Assembly: GCA_028284905.1 (NCBI GenBank)
Contig: JANQQU010000052.1
Coordinates: 45,157 to 109,156 of the forward strand
Source of the DNA: Calditrichia bacterium
GTDB lineage: Bacteria; Calditrichota; Calditrichia; RBG-13-44-9; J075
Reading direction: 5' to 3'
Length of the DNA stretch: 64,000 nucleotides
The position numbers were made by a program, and so were the translations under genes. Position 1 is the first letter of the stretch; each line of letters begins with the position of its first letter. The notes below the pieces were generated by a model. That model made no database searches and was not told where the DNA came from. It saw only the letters and a program-made list of their open reading frames with translations. Shown here piece after piece: positions 1 through 8,596 of the stretch.

Positions 1-299
1 TTCCGGATATTCGGTGCCAGGTTATTGCGAAATTCCTCGACGTTAATTTCCGAAAGGCTGTAGTTTACCAATGTGTAAAGATAGGTGAAACGCAAGCCTG
101 GTCCATCCTGTGCGGCATCCAGGCGGGTGTCGTCATCGATCATCATCGGGGTTTGCTTATTAATTGCTTCGGCAGCAGCTTTTAGGGTTTCGGTGATGTT
201 CGTTTCTGAGGAAAAAAATGATTTGGCCAGTTCTCTACCAAAGTATACAGCAATCAGGGTAATAATAGCGACAAATGCTATGCTTAATGCTTTTTTCAT
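1..299 (-). CDS. Partial membrane-anchored protein of unknown function (N-terminal part)
   Basis: This is an open frame on the minus strand that begins with ATG at 297-299 and runs off the left edge of the window, so only the first 99 codons or so are present. The start has a GGAGAT ribosome binding site just upstream. The translation opens with a short basic N-terminus and one hydrophobic segment (about residues 4-16, LSIAFVAIITLIAVYF). An extracytoplasmic part follows, with the run PMMIDDDTRLDAA and then GPGLRFTYLYTLVNYS. That pattern recalls a widespread small uncharacterised bacterial family with a membrane anchor. I recognise the pattern but cannot assign a function. The plus-strand frame covering 85-315 is its shadow. 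Confidence 0.6.
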   Translation of the reverse strand, partial: MKKALSIAFVAIITLIAVYFGRELAKSFFSSETNITETLKAAAEAINKQTPMMIDDDTRLDAAQDGPGLRFTYLYTLVNYSLSEINVEEFRNNLAPNIR

Positions 300-339
300 C
301 TTTATCTCCAATTAAAAGCTTTTTGGAAAGCGACCACCT

Positions 340-771
340 TTATACCGAACCCAGCATATTTTTTCTGCGCTGCCGGTTTAGTGACATTCCGATCATCTTT
401 TCTCCGGTGGCTTCGAAACCGAATTTCTGGTAGAGGTAATCCACGTCAGCAAATAAGCTCACGAAAGCACTTTCCGGTACATTTTCATCGATGAAATTCA
501 TCAATGCTTCCATAATTTTCCGGGAAAGCCCTTGCTTCTGATGATCAGGATGCACGGCAATATCAACGATTTGTAAGAAGCAACCGCCATCTCCAACAAT
601 CCGTCCCATCCCAACGGTTTCTCCACCGTATTCGACGCTCACTCCGAATACCGATTTCGGCAAACTTACTTCTGCACTTTGCAGCGACTTCGCTGATAAT
701 CCACAGGTGATCCGTAAAGCAACATAATCTGCCGCAGTTGGCAGTTCATTTGATACAACATAATCACTCAT
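340..771 (-). CDS. GNAT-family N-acetyltransferase
   Basis: This is a 144-residue protein of the Gcn5-related acetyltransferase fold, which would transfer an acetyl group from acetyl-CoA to an amine; the substrate is unknown. The acetyl-CoA binding motif is visible as VDIAVHPDHQKQGLSRKIM (about residues 68-86), preceded by the beta-strand VGMGRIVGDGGCFLQI. The late segment YLYQKFGFEATGEKMIGM is the usual GNAT C-terminal strand and loop. The open frame extends upstream to 909, but that stretch is low-quality coding sequence that overlaps a dispersed palindromic repeat. I therefore chose the internal ATG at 771 (MSDYVVSN). Its size is normal for a single-domain GNAT. It is transcribed in the same direction as its neighbours but with wide gaps. 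Confidence 0.8.
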   Translation of the reverse strand: MSDYVVSNELPTAADYVALRITCGLSAKSLQSAEVSLPKSVFGVSVEYGGETVGMGRIVGDGGCFLQIVDIAVHPDHQKQGLSRKIMEALMNFIDENVPESAFVSLFADVDYLYQKFGFEATGEKMIGMSLNRQRRKNMLGSV

Positions 772-869
772 AGAAAATTCCCAATGTTTTCGGGAACTTA
801 TCGAATAATGAATTGAGAAACAACAGTGGGATAAAGGAATAATGAAGGTTATTGAATAAAAAACATTCA

Positions 870-950
870 GCCACAGATTGCACTGATCAACACTGATTTT
901 CTCATTCATAATGCTTTAAAATCTGTGTTTAATCCGTGAAAATCCGTGGC
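870..950. repeat. Imperfect palindromic dispersed-type repeat
   Basis: Two arms of about 31-33 bp face each other across a 17-bp spacer. The left arm (870-900) begins gccacagattgcactgatc. The right arm (918-950), read in reverse complement, begins gccacggattttcacggatt and ends in cacagatttt like the left arm. The arms differ at several positions but would still fold into a long hairpin. The aatccgtgaaaatccgtgg wording is of a kind commonly found as dispersed intergenic repeats. No gene is evident between the GNAT gene and the SnoaL-like gene. Confidence 0.6.
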
Positions 951-981
951 CGAAAATATGAGGGCAAAATAGAACGGAAAT

Positions 982-1335
982 TTAGCCGCCGTAGTAAAAG
1001 GTCTCTTTAATAATCAGACCATCCTGCCATTCCTGTACTGCCACTTGATGATACTGACGTTCGCCCCACTCTTTATGCAGATAGTCGAAATACCATTCTA
1101 CCATGGTGGTATTCTCACCGACTGCGACATTCTTTACTTCTGCGCCACGAAATTCCACGATGTTACCAAAAAACTCTATTTCCCGTTCGCGATTGGCATC
1201 TTTACCAACTGTCGGCTCGCTGTCATTTTCCCGCATGGAAATGTCTTTATGGTAATACTGCTCAAATGCTTCCAGTGCTTTCCCCTGTAGAATTTGATTG
1301 TTCATGTCGGTTACTTTTTCCAGTAAATTGGCCAT
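982..1335 (-). CDS. SnoaL-like / NTF2-fold small protein
   Basis: This 117-residue protein resembles the SnoaL-like branch of the NTF2 (cystatin-like cone) superfamily. It has an N-terminal helix, the segment ALEAFEQYYHKDISMRENDS, and later beta-strands including NTTMVEWYFDYLH and a terminal IIKETFYYG. In this superfamily such single-domain proteins are often stress-related or enzymes on small hydrophobic substrates, but the sequence does not identify a substrate. The start ATG at 1335 is preceded by a GGAG-type site (GAAGGAGTC on the minus strand). It lies about 120 bp downstream of the Crp/Fnr gene and could be one of its targets, which is only an inference from position. Confidence 0.75.
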   Translation of the reverse strand: MANLLEKVTDMNNQILQGKALEAFEQYYHKDISMRENDSEPTVGKDANREREIEFFGNIVEFRGAEVKNVAVGENTTMVEWYFDYLHKEWGERQYHQVAVQEWQDGLIIKETFYYGG

Positions 1336-1453
1336 TTTATGACTCCTTCATTTTAAGTAAGCGTTATTTACAATTGTTAATAACAACTTACAAAAAGCGA
1401 TTGGCGGGCAAAATGAACTGGTTTAAGAAAAAATATTGAACTGGTTTAAGATT

Positions 1454-2035
1454 TCAGGAAAGTTTATTGCGGCGGGAGCGAATTTTACTGAGGAATTCCG
1501 GGGTAAATCCCAGGTAGGCGGCGACCATATACTGCGGCACCCGTTGTTCGATATTCGGATAGCGGTCGACAAATTCCAGGTATCTTTCTTCCGAGGTTTT
1601 ACTCATCGTGGAGATAATGCGCTGCTGGGTAGCGACATAGGCTTTCTGAATGATAATCCGGAAAAAGCGATCGAATTTGGGAATACGGGTTAACAATTCA
1701 TGGTAGGCTTCATAGCTGATTTGCAGCACGTCGGAATTTTCCAGCGCTTCCACATAATAATTGGCCGGTGTTTGCGTCAGGAAGCTGTTTAGATCGGTAA
1801 TCCACCAATCCTCGATGGCGAACTGAGAAATATATTCCTCACCCTTTTCATCGACATAGAATGAGCGCAGGCAACCGTTAACGACAAAGTTTTCCGCTTT
1901 GCAAATATCCCCGCTTTGCACCAGGTACTGGCGTTTCCGAACCTTACGGGGCGTTAGCAGGGAAGTGAAGATTTCGATTTCCGCCGGGGTCAATTCGATG
2001 TACCGGGCAACGTATTTCAGAATGGCATCATACAT
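1454..2035 (-). CDS. Crp/Fnr-family transcriptional regulator
   Basis: This 193-residue protein has a cyclic-nucleotide-binding-like beta-roll at about residues 20-130 (including RQYLVQSGDICKAENFVVNG). A compact C-terminal helix-turn-helix lies at about 165-190 (YMVAAYLGFTPEFLSKIRSR). This is the architecture of the many short Crp/Fnr proteins found in Bacteroidota and relatives. I do not see the classical cAMP-contact residues or the Cys cluster of Fnr, so the effector is unknown and may be absent. Its start lies only 6 bp downstream of the AraC-type regulator stop, so the two regulators probably form one transcript. Confidence 0.85.
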   Translation of the reverse strand: MYDAILKYVARYIELTPAEIEIFTSLLTPRKVRKRQYLVQSGDICKAENFVVNGCLRSFYVDEKGEEYISQFAIEDWWITDLNSFLTQTPANYYVEALENSDVLQISYEAYHELLTRIPKFDRFFRIIIQKAYVATQQRIISTMSKTSEERYLEFVDRYPNIEQRVPQYMVAAYLGFTPEFLSKIRSRRNKLS

Positions 2036-2041
2036 TGCGGC

Positions 2042-3058
2042 TTAAGAGGCTTTCTCTAATTCATCCAGCCGGTAATCGCGCGGCGTTTTTCCCGTCCAGC
2101 GCTTGAAGGACCGATGGAAAACACTCGGTTCGGAAAAACCCAGCATATAGGAAATTTCCGCAATCGAATGCTCATTCGCAGCAAGATGGCGAATGGCAAC
2201 TTCTTTCCGGACATTTCCCAGCAATTCGTTAAATGTTACCCCTTCCCGTTTTAATTCCCTTTGTAAAGTCCGTACGCCGATAGCTAGCTTTTCCGCCACC
2301 GTTTCCAGGTTGGCCTGGTTTATCGGTATTAAATTGAGAAGCAACTTGCTGACCTGCCTGCTAAGGGAATCCTTTTCGCTCACCCGCTCCATTATTTCTT
2401 CGGCGTAGCTGGTCAACATTTCATGGAGTTTGGGATTGGCCTGACCAATCGGTTCATCCATCAGGGATTTATTAAAAACGATTTCATCCTTGGCAGAATT
2501 AAAGATCAGATCGCAGCCAAAAATCCGCTGATGTTCGCTAATATCCGCCGGGGCGGGATAAGAAAAGTGAACTGCCTCCGGAAAAATTTTCTTACCGGTT
2601 AACTGGCGCACCGCGGTAATTTGCATGGAAAAATTTTTCTCGACGATGTACCGTTTGTAGCGAATAAGCTCCGGTGAAATCAATTCGGTTTCGACCCGGG
2701 CATGTTTATCGTCTTCAGTCAAGGTCATTTCCATACCGTTACCGATGATCGGGGAATATTTCAGAGAATGCCTGTAGGCTGCCCCAACATTGGGAGAATT
2801 AGCGAGAATATACCCGACAACATTGAGATTGGCGGGCTGGAAATGTTCGCCGTAAAACAAGGCAAAGTTCGGATCGCCACTCATCTCCGAGACGAGCGCC
2901 ATTACCTCGCCGATCAGGCCGCAGGGCACCCGGTTTTCCGGGTCTTCCAGAAAGCTCTCATCGATATCGATAATGCGCAGCAGTGTTTGTTTATCTACAC
3001 CTTTACGGGAAGCCGGGTAAAATATTGAGCTTAATAAACTGACTGATACTGTATGCAT
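2042..3058 (-). CDS. AraC-family transcriptional regulator with arabinose-binding-like sensor domain
   Basis: This is a 338-residue regulator. Residues about 20-205 match the N-terminal ligand-binding region of the OruR/ToxT-like AraC group (PNFALFYGEHFQPANLNVVGY and FSYPAPADISEHQRIFGCDL are typical). Residues about 235-330 are the double helix-turn-helix, with LAIGVRTLQRELKREGVTF, then IAEISYMLGFSEPSVFHRSF and the closing KRWTGKTPRDYR. Members of this group usually respond to fatty acids or small hydrophobic ligands, but the ligand here cannot be read. It is probably co-transcribed with the Crp/Fnr gene, 6 bp away. Confidence 0.88.
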   Translation of the reverse strand: MHTVSVSLLSSIFYPASRKGVDKQTLLRIIDIDESFLEDPENRVPCGLIGEVMALVSEMSGDPNFALFYGEHFQPANLNVVGYILANSPNVGAAYRHSLKYSPIIGNGMEMTLTEDDKHARVETELISPELIRYKRYIVEKNFSMQITAVRQLTGKKIFPEAVHFSYPAPADISEHQRIFGCDLIFNSAKDEIVFNKSLMDEPIGQANPKLHEMLTSYAEEIMERVSEKDSLSRQVSKLLLNLIPINQANLETVAEKLAIGVRTLQRELKREGVTFNELLGNVRKEVAIRHLAANEHSIAEISYMLGFSEPSVFHRSFKRWTGKTPRDYRLDELEKAS

Positions 3059-3102
3059 AATTTCTAGTTGCTCGCTTATTCCTTAGGGTATTTGTTATTA
3101 TA

Positions 3103-3201
3103 GTTCAGAGTTCAGAGTTCAGAGTTCAAAGTTTTCTCATTCCCATCCCGGAGGGCTGAGGTTGGAACGAGGAGTTGTTTTGAACTATGAACTCTGAACT
3201 G
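3103..3201. repeat. GTTCAGA heptamer tandem array with an inverted partner
   Basis: Three perfect copies and one variant copy of the 7-bp unit GTTCAGA run from 3103 to 3130. About 50 bp further on, 3182-3201 reads gaactatgaactctgaact, which is the same unit family in reverse orientation. The block could therefore fold with the heptamer array as one arm. It sits in the roughly 300-bp gap upstream of the LolA-like gene and downstream, in the divergent sense, of the AraC gene start. No coding function is evident. Confidence 0.6.
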
Positions 3202-3363
3202 TCTGCTACAATAAAAACCCTCTGTCGTAAAATGTCAATAATTTTTCAGAAAGCATCAATGACAAAGGCCGGATAAAATTTTATCTTTTTTCCAATACTG
3301 AGTTAATCTCTACTGGTATATTAACCTGAAGTTGCAAAACGAACCAATAATATGAGGTAAAGA

Positions 3364-4128
3364 ATGAAATCGTTCATCATCCTAATATATCTGTTCGGTG
3401 CAGTCCTTTTTGCTCAAACCGGGCGGGAAATTGCTGAGAAAGCTAATGCCACCCAGCGTGGTTTTATTGATGAATCCGTAAACACCACCATGTATCTGAT
3501 TAATGCCAATCAGGACACAGTCATCCGTCATCTGAAAAACCTGACGATTGAGCGGGAGAATCAGGAAGATTATTCACTGATCCAGTTTCTCAATCCGCCC
3601 GACGTCCGCGGCACCGGCCTGTTGACTTATCAGAATCCCGCCGGAGACGATCAGCAGTGGCTTTATCTGCCCGAGTTGAGACGGGTAAAGAAAATTTCTT
3701 CCCGGAATAAATCCGGTGCCTTTATGGCTTCGGAATTCGCCTACGAAGATATTTCCGGCAATACCCTGGATAAATTCGAATACAAGCTAATCGGGGAAGA
3801 AACCTATAACGGCAAGCCCTGCTATATTGTGGAAAGAACCCCGACCTATCGCAATTCCGGTTATACGAAAATCAAAAGCTGGTTTGAAAAAGACACGCAT
3901 CTGCTGGTGCGTAGCGAATATACCGACCGGAAGAAAAGCCTCCTGAAAGTTCTCACCCTGGAGGATTATCAGCAATACGAAACCGGCACCTATCGTGCGA
4001 ACACCATGCGCATGGAAAATCTGCAGACCAAGAAAAAAAGCGTGCTGAAATTCGAAGAACGGCAATTGAAAGTCGGACTGGACGAAAAAACATTTAACAA
4101 GCGTAGTCTCCAACGACTACTGAAATAA
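3364..4128 (+). CDS. LolA-like outer-membrane lipoprotein-sorting family protein
   Basis: This is a 254-residue exported protein with a signal peptide (MKSFIILIYLFGAVLFAQ). It carries the beta-sheet half-barrel seen in proteins annotated as outer membrane lipoprotein-sorting protein (COG2834-like). Typical runs are QFLNPPDVRGTGLLTYQNP, WLYLPELRRVKKISSRNKSG and the later TYRANTMRMENLQTKKKS. Such proteins bind hydrophobic cargo in the periplasm and often accompany MMPL-type RND pumps. Here the next gene starts within its stop codon, and an RND pump follows. The start ATG has the site GAGGTAAAG. I infer that it chaperones or accepts a lipid or hydrophobic cargo handled by the pump. Confidence 0.85.
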   Translation: MKSFIILIYLFGAVLFAQTGREIAEKANATQRGFIDESVNTTMYLINANQDTVIRHLKNLTIERENQEDYSLIQFLNPPDVRGTGLLTYQNPAGDDQQWLYLPELRRVKKISSRNKSGAFMASEFAYEDISGNTLDKFEYKLIGEETYNGKPCYIVERTPTYRNSGYTKIKSWFEKDTHLLVRSEYTDRKKSLLKVLTLEDYQQYETGTYRANTMRMENLQTKKKSVLKFEERQLKVGLDEKTFNKRSLQRLLK

Positions 4129-5441
4129 TGAGAATGGAAATGACTGAGCATATAAAATCCATGTTTCTAGCTTTTCTGGTTCGGCTGACATTTTTTCTCA
4201 CACTGTTTCTTTGCGCCAACAGTTATGGGCAGGGCATTTCTCTCTCAGAATCGCTCGATCTCCGTTACTCCGGCAGCATTGGGGCGGAAGGATGGTATTT
4301 CCCACAAACGGCGCCATTTGCGGAGATGCCGGATTACACCACTTCATTGCGGGGACAGCTTGATCTTACCCTACAATTTGATGCGCCGCTGGAGATTCGC
4401 GCCAATCATCGCTTTCAGTACGATCCGGACAACAGCGATCGCAATCGCCTGGAAATCGAAGATCTCTACCTGGATTATTACAGCGATAACTTCGAGCTAC
4501 GCGCCGGTTACCAGATTTTTTCCTGGAAAACCGTTGAAAGCGTTAGCCAGGCAGATTTTCTTAATCAGACCGATCTGGAAAGCGATTTTCTCGATGCCGA
4601 TAAATTATCCGAATTGGCGCTGCGTTTGCGGCTGATTCCCAATAGCGATATTGAGCAGGTTTTCGAACTCTATTACATCGCCCGTATGCGCACGACACAA
4701 TTGCCCGTGCTGCCGAATCGTTTTTCCATTGGAACGCCGGTTTTTAATGAACGTGCCGATCATACCTACCTCGATGAGAACGAAGAATGGCGGCCACAAT
4801 TTGCCATCAGTTATCAGCGCTCATTCTTTGATAATGTCGATACGCGCTTCTTTTATTTTAATGGATACAATCGCTTTCCCGGACTGATCTCCGGTTTTCC
4901 TGACAAGGCCGGCCTGCTGCATCAATACCGGCCGGTTCACAAAGCGGGTATGACCTTTCAGGGCGAAATCGGTCCCTGGCTGGTCAAAGGGGAAAATGTT
5001 TACACCGCTTATCAGGATACCCTGATCAATCAATTGCGGGAACGGATTAAGCCGTCGTTTTTTGCTTACACACTTGGTTTCGAATACACTTTTTACTCCC
5101 CATTGATCGACGGGCATGATTTGGGCTGGATTCTCGAACTGATTGGCGATAGTGACAGCGGAAAAGATTTTGAAGAACTGGAAAGTTTTCGTCCCTTTCG
5201 AAATCATCTTTTTACCGGCTTTCGTTACACCTTTAACAACGTCGGCGATCGCAGCCTGCTCTTCGGCGCCTTCGTGGATTACCGGGAAGGCGATCTGCTT
5301 TTCCAGGTCGAGTATGAAGAAAGATTAATGGAAGTTTTTACCGTAAAAGCCGCCTACAATGGTCTGCAGGTGGATACCAATCCGCTCACCCAATTCGAGC
5401 ATACCGAGCGGTTCATTCTGGAAATCAATTACAACTTTTAG
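4128..5441 (+). CDS. Predicted outer-membrane beta-barrel protein of the RND/LolA module
   Basis: This is a 437-residue protein with a long N-terminal signal region (hydrophobic LVRLTFFLTLFLCANSYGQG). Alternating aromatic beta-strands follow through to a C-terminal NYNF, the typical aromatic end of an outer-membrane barrel. Segments such as YLDYYSDNFELRAGYQIFSW and FAYTLGFEYTFYSP look like porin or DUF1302-type strands. Its ATG overlaps the last base of the upstream stop (TAATG), so translation is probably coupled to the LolA-like gene. It may be the outer-membrane partner of the export module. The exact family is uncertain. Confidence 0.7.
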   Translation: MRMEMTEHIKSMFLAFLVRLTFFLTLFLCANSYGQGISLSESLDLRYSGSIGAEGWYFPQTAPFAEMPDYTTSLRGQLDLTLQFDAPLEIRANHRFQYDPDNSDRNRLEIEDLYLDYYSDNFELRAGYQIFSWKTVESVSQADFLNQTDLESDFLDADKLSELALRLRLIPNSDIEQVFELYYIARMRTTQLPVLPNRFSIGTPVFNERADHTYLDENEEWRPQFAISYQRSFFDNVDTRFFYFNGYNRFPGLISGFPDKAGLLHQYRPVHKAGMTFQGEIGPWLVKGENVYTAYQDTLINQLRERIKPSFFAYTLGFEYTFYSPLIDGHDLGWILELIGDSDSGKDFEELESFRPFRNHLFTGFRYTFNNVGDRSLLFGAFVDYREGDLLFQVEYEERLMEVFTVKAAYNGLQVDTNPLTQFEHTERFILEINYNF

Positions 5442-5494
5442 GATTCAAAAACATTATCTCTGAATGTTAAATACAAAACTAAATACCGTTTTAT

Positions 5495-5590
5495 CTGTCA
5501 TCGCGAGGAGTACAGCGACGAAGCGATCTCTTTTGTGGATGCGATTCTTATAAGATTACTTCTCGCAGCAATCCGGGATCGCAATGACAG
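5495..5590. repeat. Dispersed-type repeat with inverted ends (ctgtcatcgcga / tcgcaatgacag)
   Basis: A 96-bp block lies between the barrel gene and the RND gene. It starts with ctgtcatcgcgagg and ends with tcgcaatgacag, which are near-perfect inverted ends. Inside are gacgaagcgatct and gcaatccgggatcgc. This wording matches the general style of the tcattgcgaggagcgaagcgac intergenic repeats found in many bacterial genomes. It could act as a hairpin between two co-directional genes. Confidence 0.6.
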
Positions 5591-5641
5591 CACCGAATGA
5601 AGTTCGAATTTTATCAACTCAAAAGCTTTAAGGATTAGAAA

Positions 5642-8194
5642 ATGAATAAAGAAATTCCCCATAAAATCGGCGAATTTGTCCTGAAATATCGCTGGCCAAT
5701 TATTATCGCCAATTTTATCATCATGGCATTCGTTATCTGGGGCATGAAAAACCGGGCGGAAGCATTTCAGGATTACGCGAACTACATGGCCGTTGTGCGG
5801 GACAATCCCCTGGCAGCTGATACCAGCCGGGTGGCGCCGCCGCCGATCTTTAACACCGACTATCATGTCTGGTTCGAGGAAGACAATCCCGAACTGCTCG
5901 CTTACGACGAGTTCCAGCGCGTCTTCTCCAAGGAAGAGAACCTCATCGCCGTAGTCATTTCCAAAAGTGGGAATGTTTTCACCAACGAGAATCTTGCGAC
6001 ATTGCAGTATTTGACTGACGAGAGCTGGACAATTCCTTACGTCAGCCGGGTGGATGGGCTCACCAATTTCAACTATACCTATGTCGAAGAAGATGACCTG
6101 CTGGTAGAAGATTTTATCTACGATCTCCCATTGACAAATGATGAGTTGGCTGAAAAAAAACGCCTCGCGCTGGCGGATCCGCTGATGCCGAAATTCCTCA
6201 TCTCTCCGAAGGCAGACATTACCCAGGTGCAGATGCGGGTGATCGTCCCCCAGGAATTTCCCAATGGCTACCTGGAAACCCGGGCAGCAATCGAAGCGTT
6301 ATCTGCGCAACTGACCCAGGAGCAAATCCTCGATGAAGACGGCAACCTGGTTCCAAACGATCTTTACAATCCCGATCTGGAAATCCGCCTCGCCGGCACG
6401 GTAATGCTCAGCACCTCATTCCAGAAGTTTGCTCAGAATGATGTCGAAAATCTGCTCCCAATCATGTTTCTGCTGATCATGATCGTGCTCCTTTTCACCA
6501 TTCGCTCCTTCTGGGGCACCACGGCGCCGATCGGCCTGCTCTTTACCTCGGTGCTTTTCCCGATCGCGCTGTTTGTCGGGCTTTTCGATTTTTCGCTGAC
6601 CAATGCTTCCACCAACGTAATGCAAATGCTGGTTGCAGTAGCGGTGGCTGACTCCGTGCATATTCTCGCCATTTTCTATCGCGGATTGCGCAATGGACTG
6701 GATAAATATCACTCGGTTATTTTTACCGTGGAGAAAAATTTTCTGCCCTGTTTAATCACCTCAATTACGACCGGCATCGGTTTTTATAGCCTGATGTTTC
6801 AATACATTCCCCCGTTTTCCGATCTGGGTATTTTCGCCGGAACCGGGACGTTGTATGCGTTTTTTGCCTCGGTATTTACCTTGCCGGCTTTTCTCTCCCT
6901 GTTGCCTTTCAAGAAGCGGGAAGTGAAGCATCATCAGATCAAGGAATACGAGAATAAAGGATATGAAAAATTAACCGATTTTATCGTCGAGTATCAGAAG
7001 CCGATTCGCTGGGTAGCATTGGTGTCGACCGTCGCGGCTTTAATTCTGATTCCGCAAATCGTTATCGATAATACTGCTGTCAAATACTTTGCACCGCATA
7101 CCGAATTCCGGCAGGCAGCGGAATATATCGACAATAACATTATTGGCGTCAATCCCCTGGAATTTCAATTCGACTCCGGCGAAGACGATGGCATCTATGA
7201 TCCGGAATATCTCCGGAAAATAGAGCGTTTCCAGGAATATATCGCTGAACATCCGGAATTTGAAATTACCTACGTATCTGGGATAACCGACATTATCAAA
7301 CGCATCAACAAAACCATGAACGGGGATGATCCCGCATATTATCGCATTCCCATGGATAACGAGGTGACTGCCGATGGCGATACCATCGATGCCCGAAGAC
7401 TCATCGCCCAGTATCTGTTGCTTTACCAAATGTCCCTGCCGCAAGGGATGGAGATGACCAATCAGATCGACATCCGCAATCGCACCAGCCGGGTAACCGC
7501 TTTTGTGCGTTCGATTTCCTCCTTTGAGTTACTGGAACACTCCAACACCATGGAAAGCTGGATTGAGGAGAATATTCCCAGTGTCAATACCATTACCATG
7601 GGCGTGCCGATTATGTTTGGCAAGCTCTTCACCATTGCCATTCCCGGTATGCTAAAAAGTTTGGCGATCTCTCTCTTTTTCATCACGATCATTCTGATGA
7701 TCACTTTCCGCTCGGTGAAAATCGGATTGTACAGCATGATTCCCAACGTCTGGCCGCTGATATTTGTATTTGGATTTATCGGCCTATTCGGGATTCCGGT
7801 CAATATGTCTGTCGCTGTTGTTGGGATGATTACCCTCGGCATCGCCGTCGATGATACCGTGCACTATCTCACCAAATACCTGCGTGGGAAAAGTGAAGGG
7901 CTCGACCAAAGGGGCGCTATTCAATACGCTTTCCGCCAGGTTGCCGCCCCGCTGATATTTACCTCGCTCATTTTGGTGGCGGGATTCGGTTCTCTGACCC
8001 AATCGGATTTTATCCTCAACTCCGATATGGCCATTTACTGCACCATGGTTATTGGACTGGCATTGTTCGCGGATTTTATTCTGCTACCAGCGACAATACT
8101 GAAGTTTGATGCGGATGAATCGGAAGAAAAGATTGCGGATGCAAGTACGGATCCGGCTTTTGATGATAATCAGGTTGCGCCGCAGATGGATTGA
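5642..8194 (+). CDS. RND-superfamily exporter (MMPL type)
   Basis: This is an 850-residue inner-membrane pump with the two-fold layout of MMPL/hydrophobe-exporter RND proteins. One transmembrane helix lies at about 18-36, followed by a large periplasmic loop and then five helices at about 262-425. A second single helix (about 455-475), a second loop and five more helices (about 675-830) complete the repeat. The in-membrane acidic residues sit in VAVADSVHILAIFY and in GIAVDDTVHYLTKYL, the usual proton-relay positions. A predicted cytoplasmic acidic tail ends the protein. It follows the LolA-like and barrel genes in the same direction, so I infer that the three act together in moving a lipid or hydrophobic molecule. 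Its stop codon lies at the exact edge of repeat array A. Confidence 0.92.
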   Translation: MNKEIPHKIGEFVLKYRWPIIIANFIIMAFVIWGMKNRAEAFQDYANYMAVVRDNPLAADTSRVAPPPIFNTDYHVWFEEDNPELLAYDEFQRVFSKEENLIAVVISKSGNVFTNENLATLQYLTDESWTIPYVSRVDGLTNFNYTYVEEDDLLVEDFIYDLPLTNDELAEKKRLALADPLMPKFLISPKADITQVQMRVIVPQEFPNGYLETRAAIEALSAQLTQEQILDEDGNLVPNDLYNPDLEIRLAGTVMLSTSFQKFAQNDVENLLPIMFLLIMIVLLFTIRSFWGTTAPIGLLFTSVLFPIALFVGLFDFSLTNASTNVMQMLVAVAVADSVHILAIFYRGLRNGLDKYHSVIFTVEKNFLPCLITSITTGIGFYSLMFQYIPPFSDLGIFAGTGTLYAFFASVFTLPAFLSLLPFKKREVKHHQIKEYENKGYEKLTDFIVEYQKPIRWVALVSTVAALILIPQIVIDNTAVKYFAPHTEFRQAAEYIDNNIIGVNPLEFQFDSGEDDGIYDPEYLRKIERFQEYIAEHPEFEITYVSGITDIIKRINKTMNGDDPAYYRIPMDNEVTADGDTIDARRLIAQYLLLYQMSLPQGMEMTNQIDIRNRTSRVTAFVRSISSFELLEHSNTMESWIEENIPSVNTITMGVPIMFGKLFTIAIPGMLKSLAISLFFITIILMITFRSVKIGLYSMIPNVWPLIFVFGFIGLFGIPVNMSVAVVGMITLGIAVDDTVHYLTKYLRGKSEGLDQRGAIQYAFRQVAAPLIFTSLILVAGFGSLTQSDFILNSDMAIYCTMVIGLALFADFILLPATILKFDADESEEKIADASTDPAFDDNQVAPQMD

Positions 8195-8596
8195 TGTTGT
8201 GTTCCCTGCGGTCACTGATGGTTCCGCTCCTTTCTGTCGCTGATGGCTGCGTTCCCGTTGGTCACTGATGCCTCCGCTCCTGTCGTCGCTAATGGTTGCC
8301 GCTCCTTTCAGTCGCTGATGGTTTAGTATCCAGCTCCCATCCCATTAACCATGAACGACCGCAGGGAGTGGAACAATTAGCGACGATAGGAGCGGAGCCA
8401 TTCTCTACAGAAATATGGAAAAGCTCCAAAACTCCTGTCTACCCAGGTTATACCAGAAACACACAATACTTTAGCCATGAACGACCGCAGGGAGTGGAAC
8501 AATTAGCGACGATAGGAGCGGAGCCATTCTCTACAGCAATGTGTAAAGCCTCCAGAATTCCCTTCTACTGAAGAAATTTTAGAAACACACAATGCA
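8195..8596. repeat. Repeat array A: alternating 25-bp units plus two inverted 67-bp modules
   Basis: The gap starts right after the RND stop codon. Five direct units of 24-26 bp lie at 8201-8319. They alternate between a type reading like ggttccgctcctttctgtcg-ctgat and a type reading like gctgcgttcccgttggtcac-tgat. Two near-identical 67-bp modules (8344-8410 and 8470-8536) carry the same two unit types in reverse orientation, so the region can fold on itself. The word agaaacacacaat occurs at 8455 and again at 8581. The open frame at 8296-8571 is produced by the repeats and I do not call it a gene. This array is the left arm of an inverted pair with array B. Confidence 0.85.

Noticed and set aside
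8201..8319. Possible CRISPR array in the regularly spaced repeats
   Set aside because: Units are directly adjacent, of two alternating types, without unique spacers, and no cas genes are present.
8296..8571. 91-residue open frame with the repeated phrase HERPQGVEQLATIGAEP
   Set aside because: It is a translation of repeat array A; the same phrase recurs because the DNA module is duplicated, and no ribosome binding site or codon bias supports a gene.
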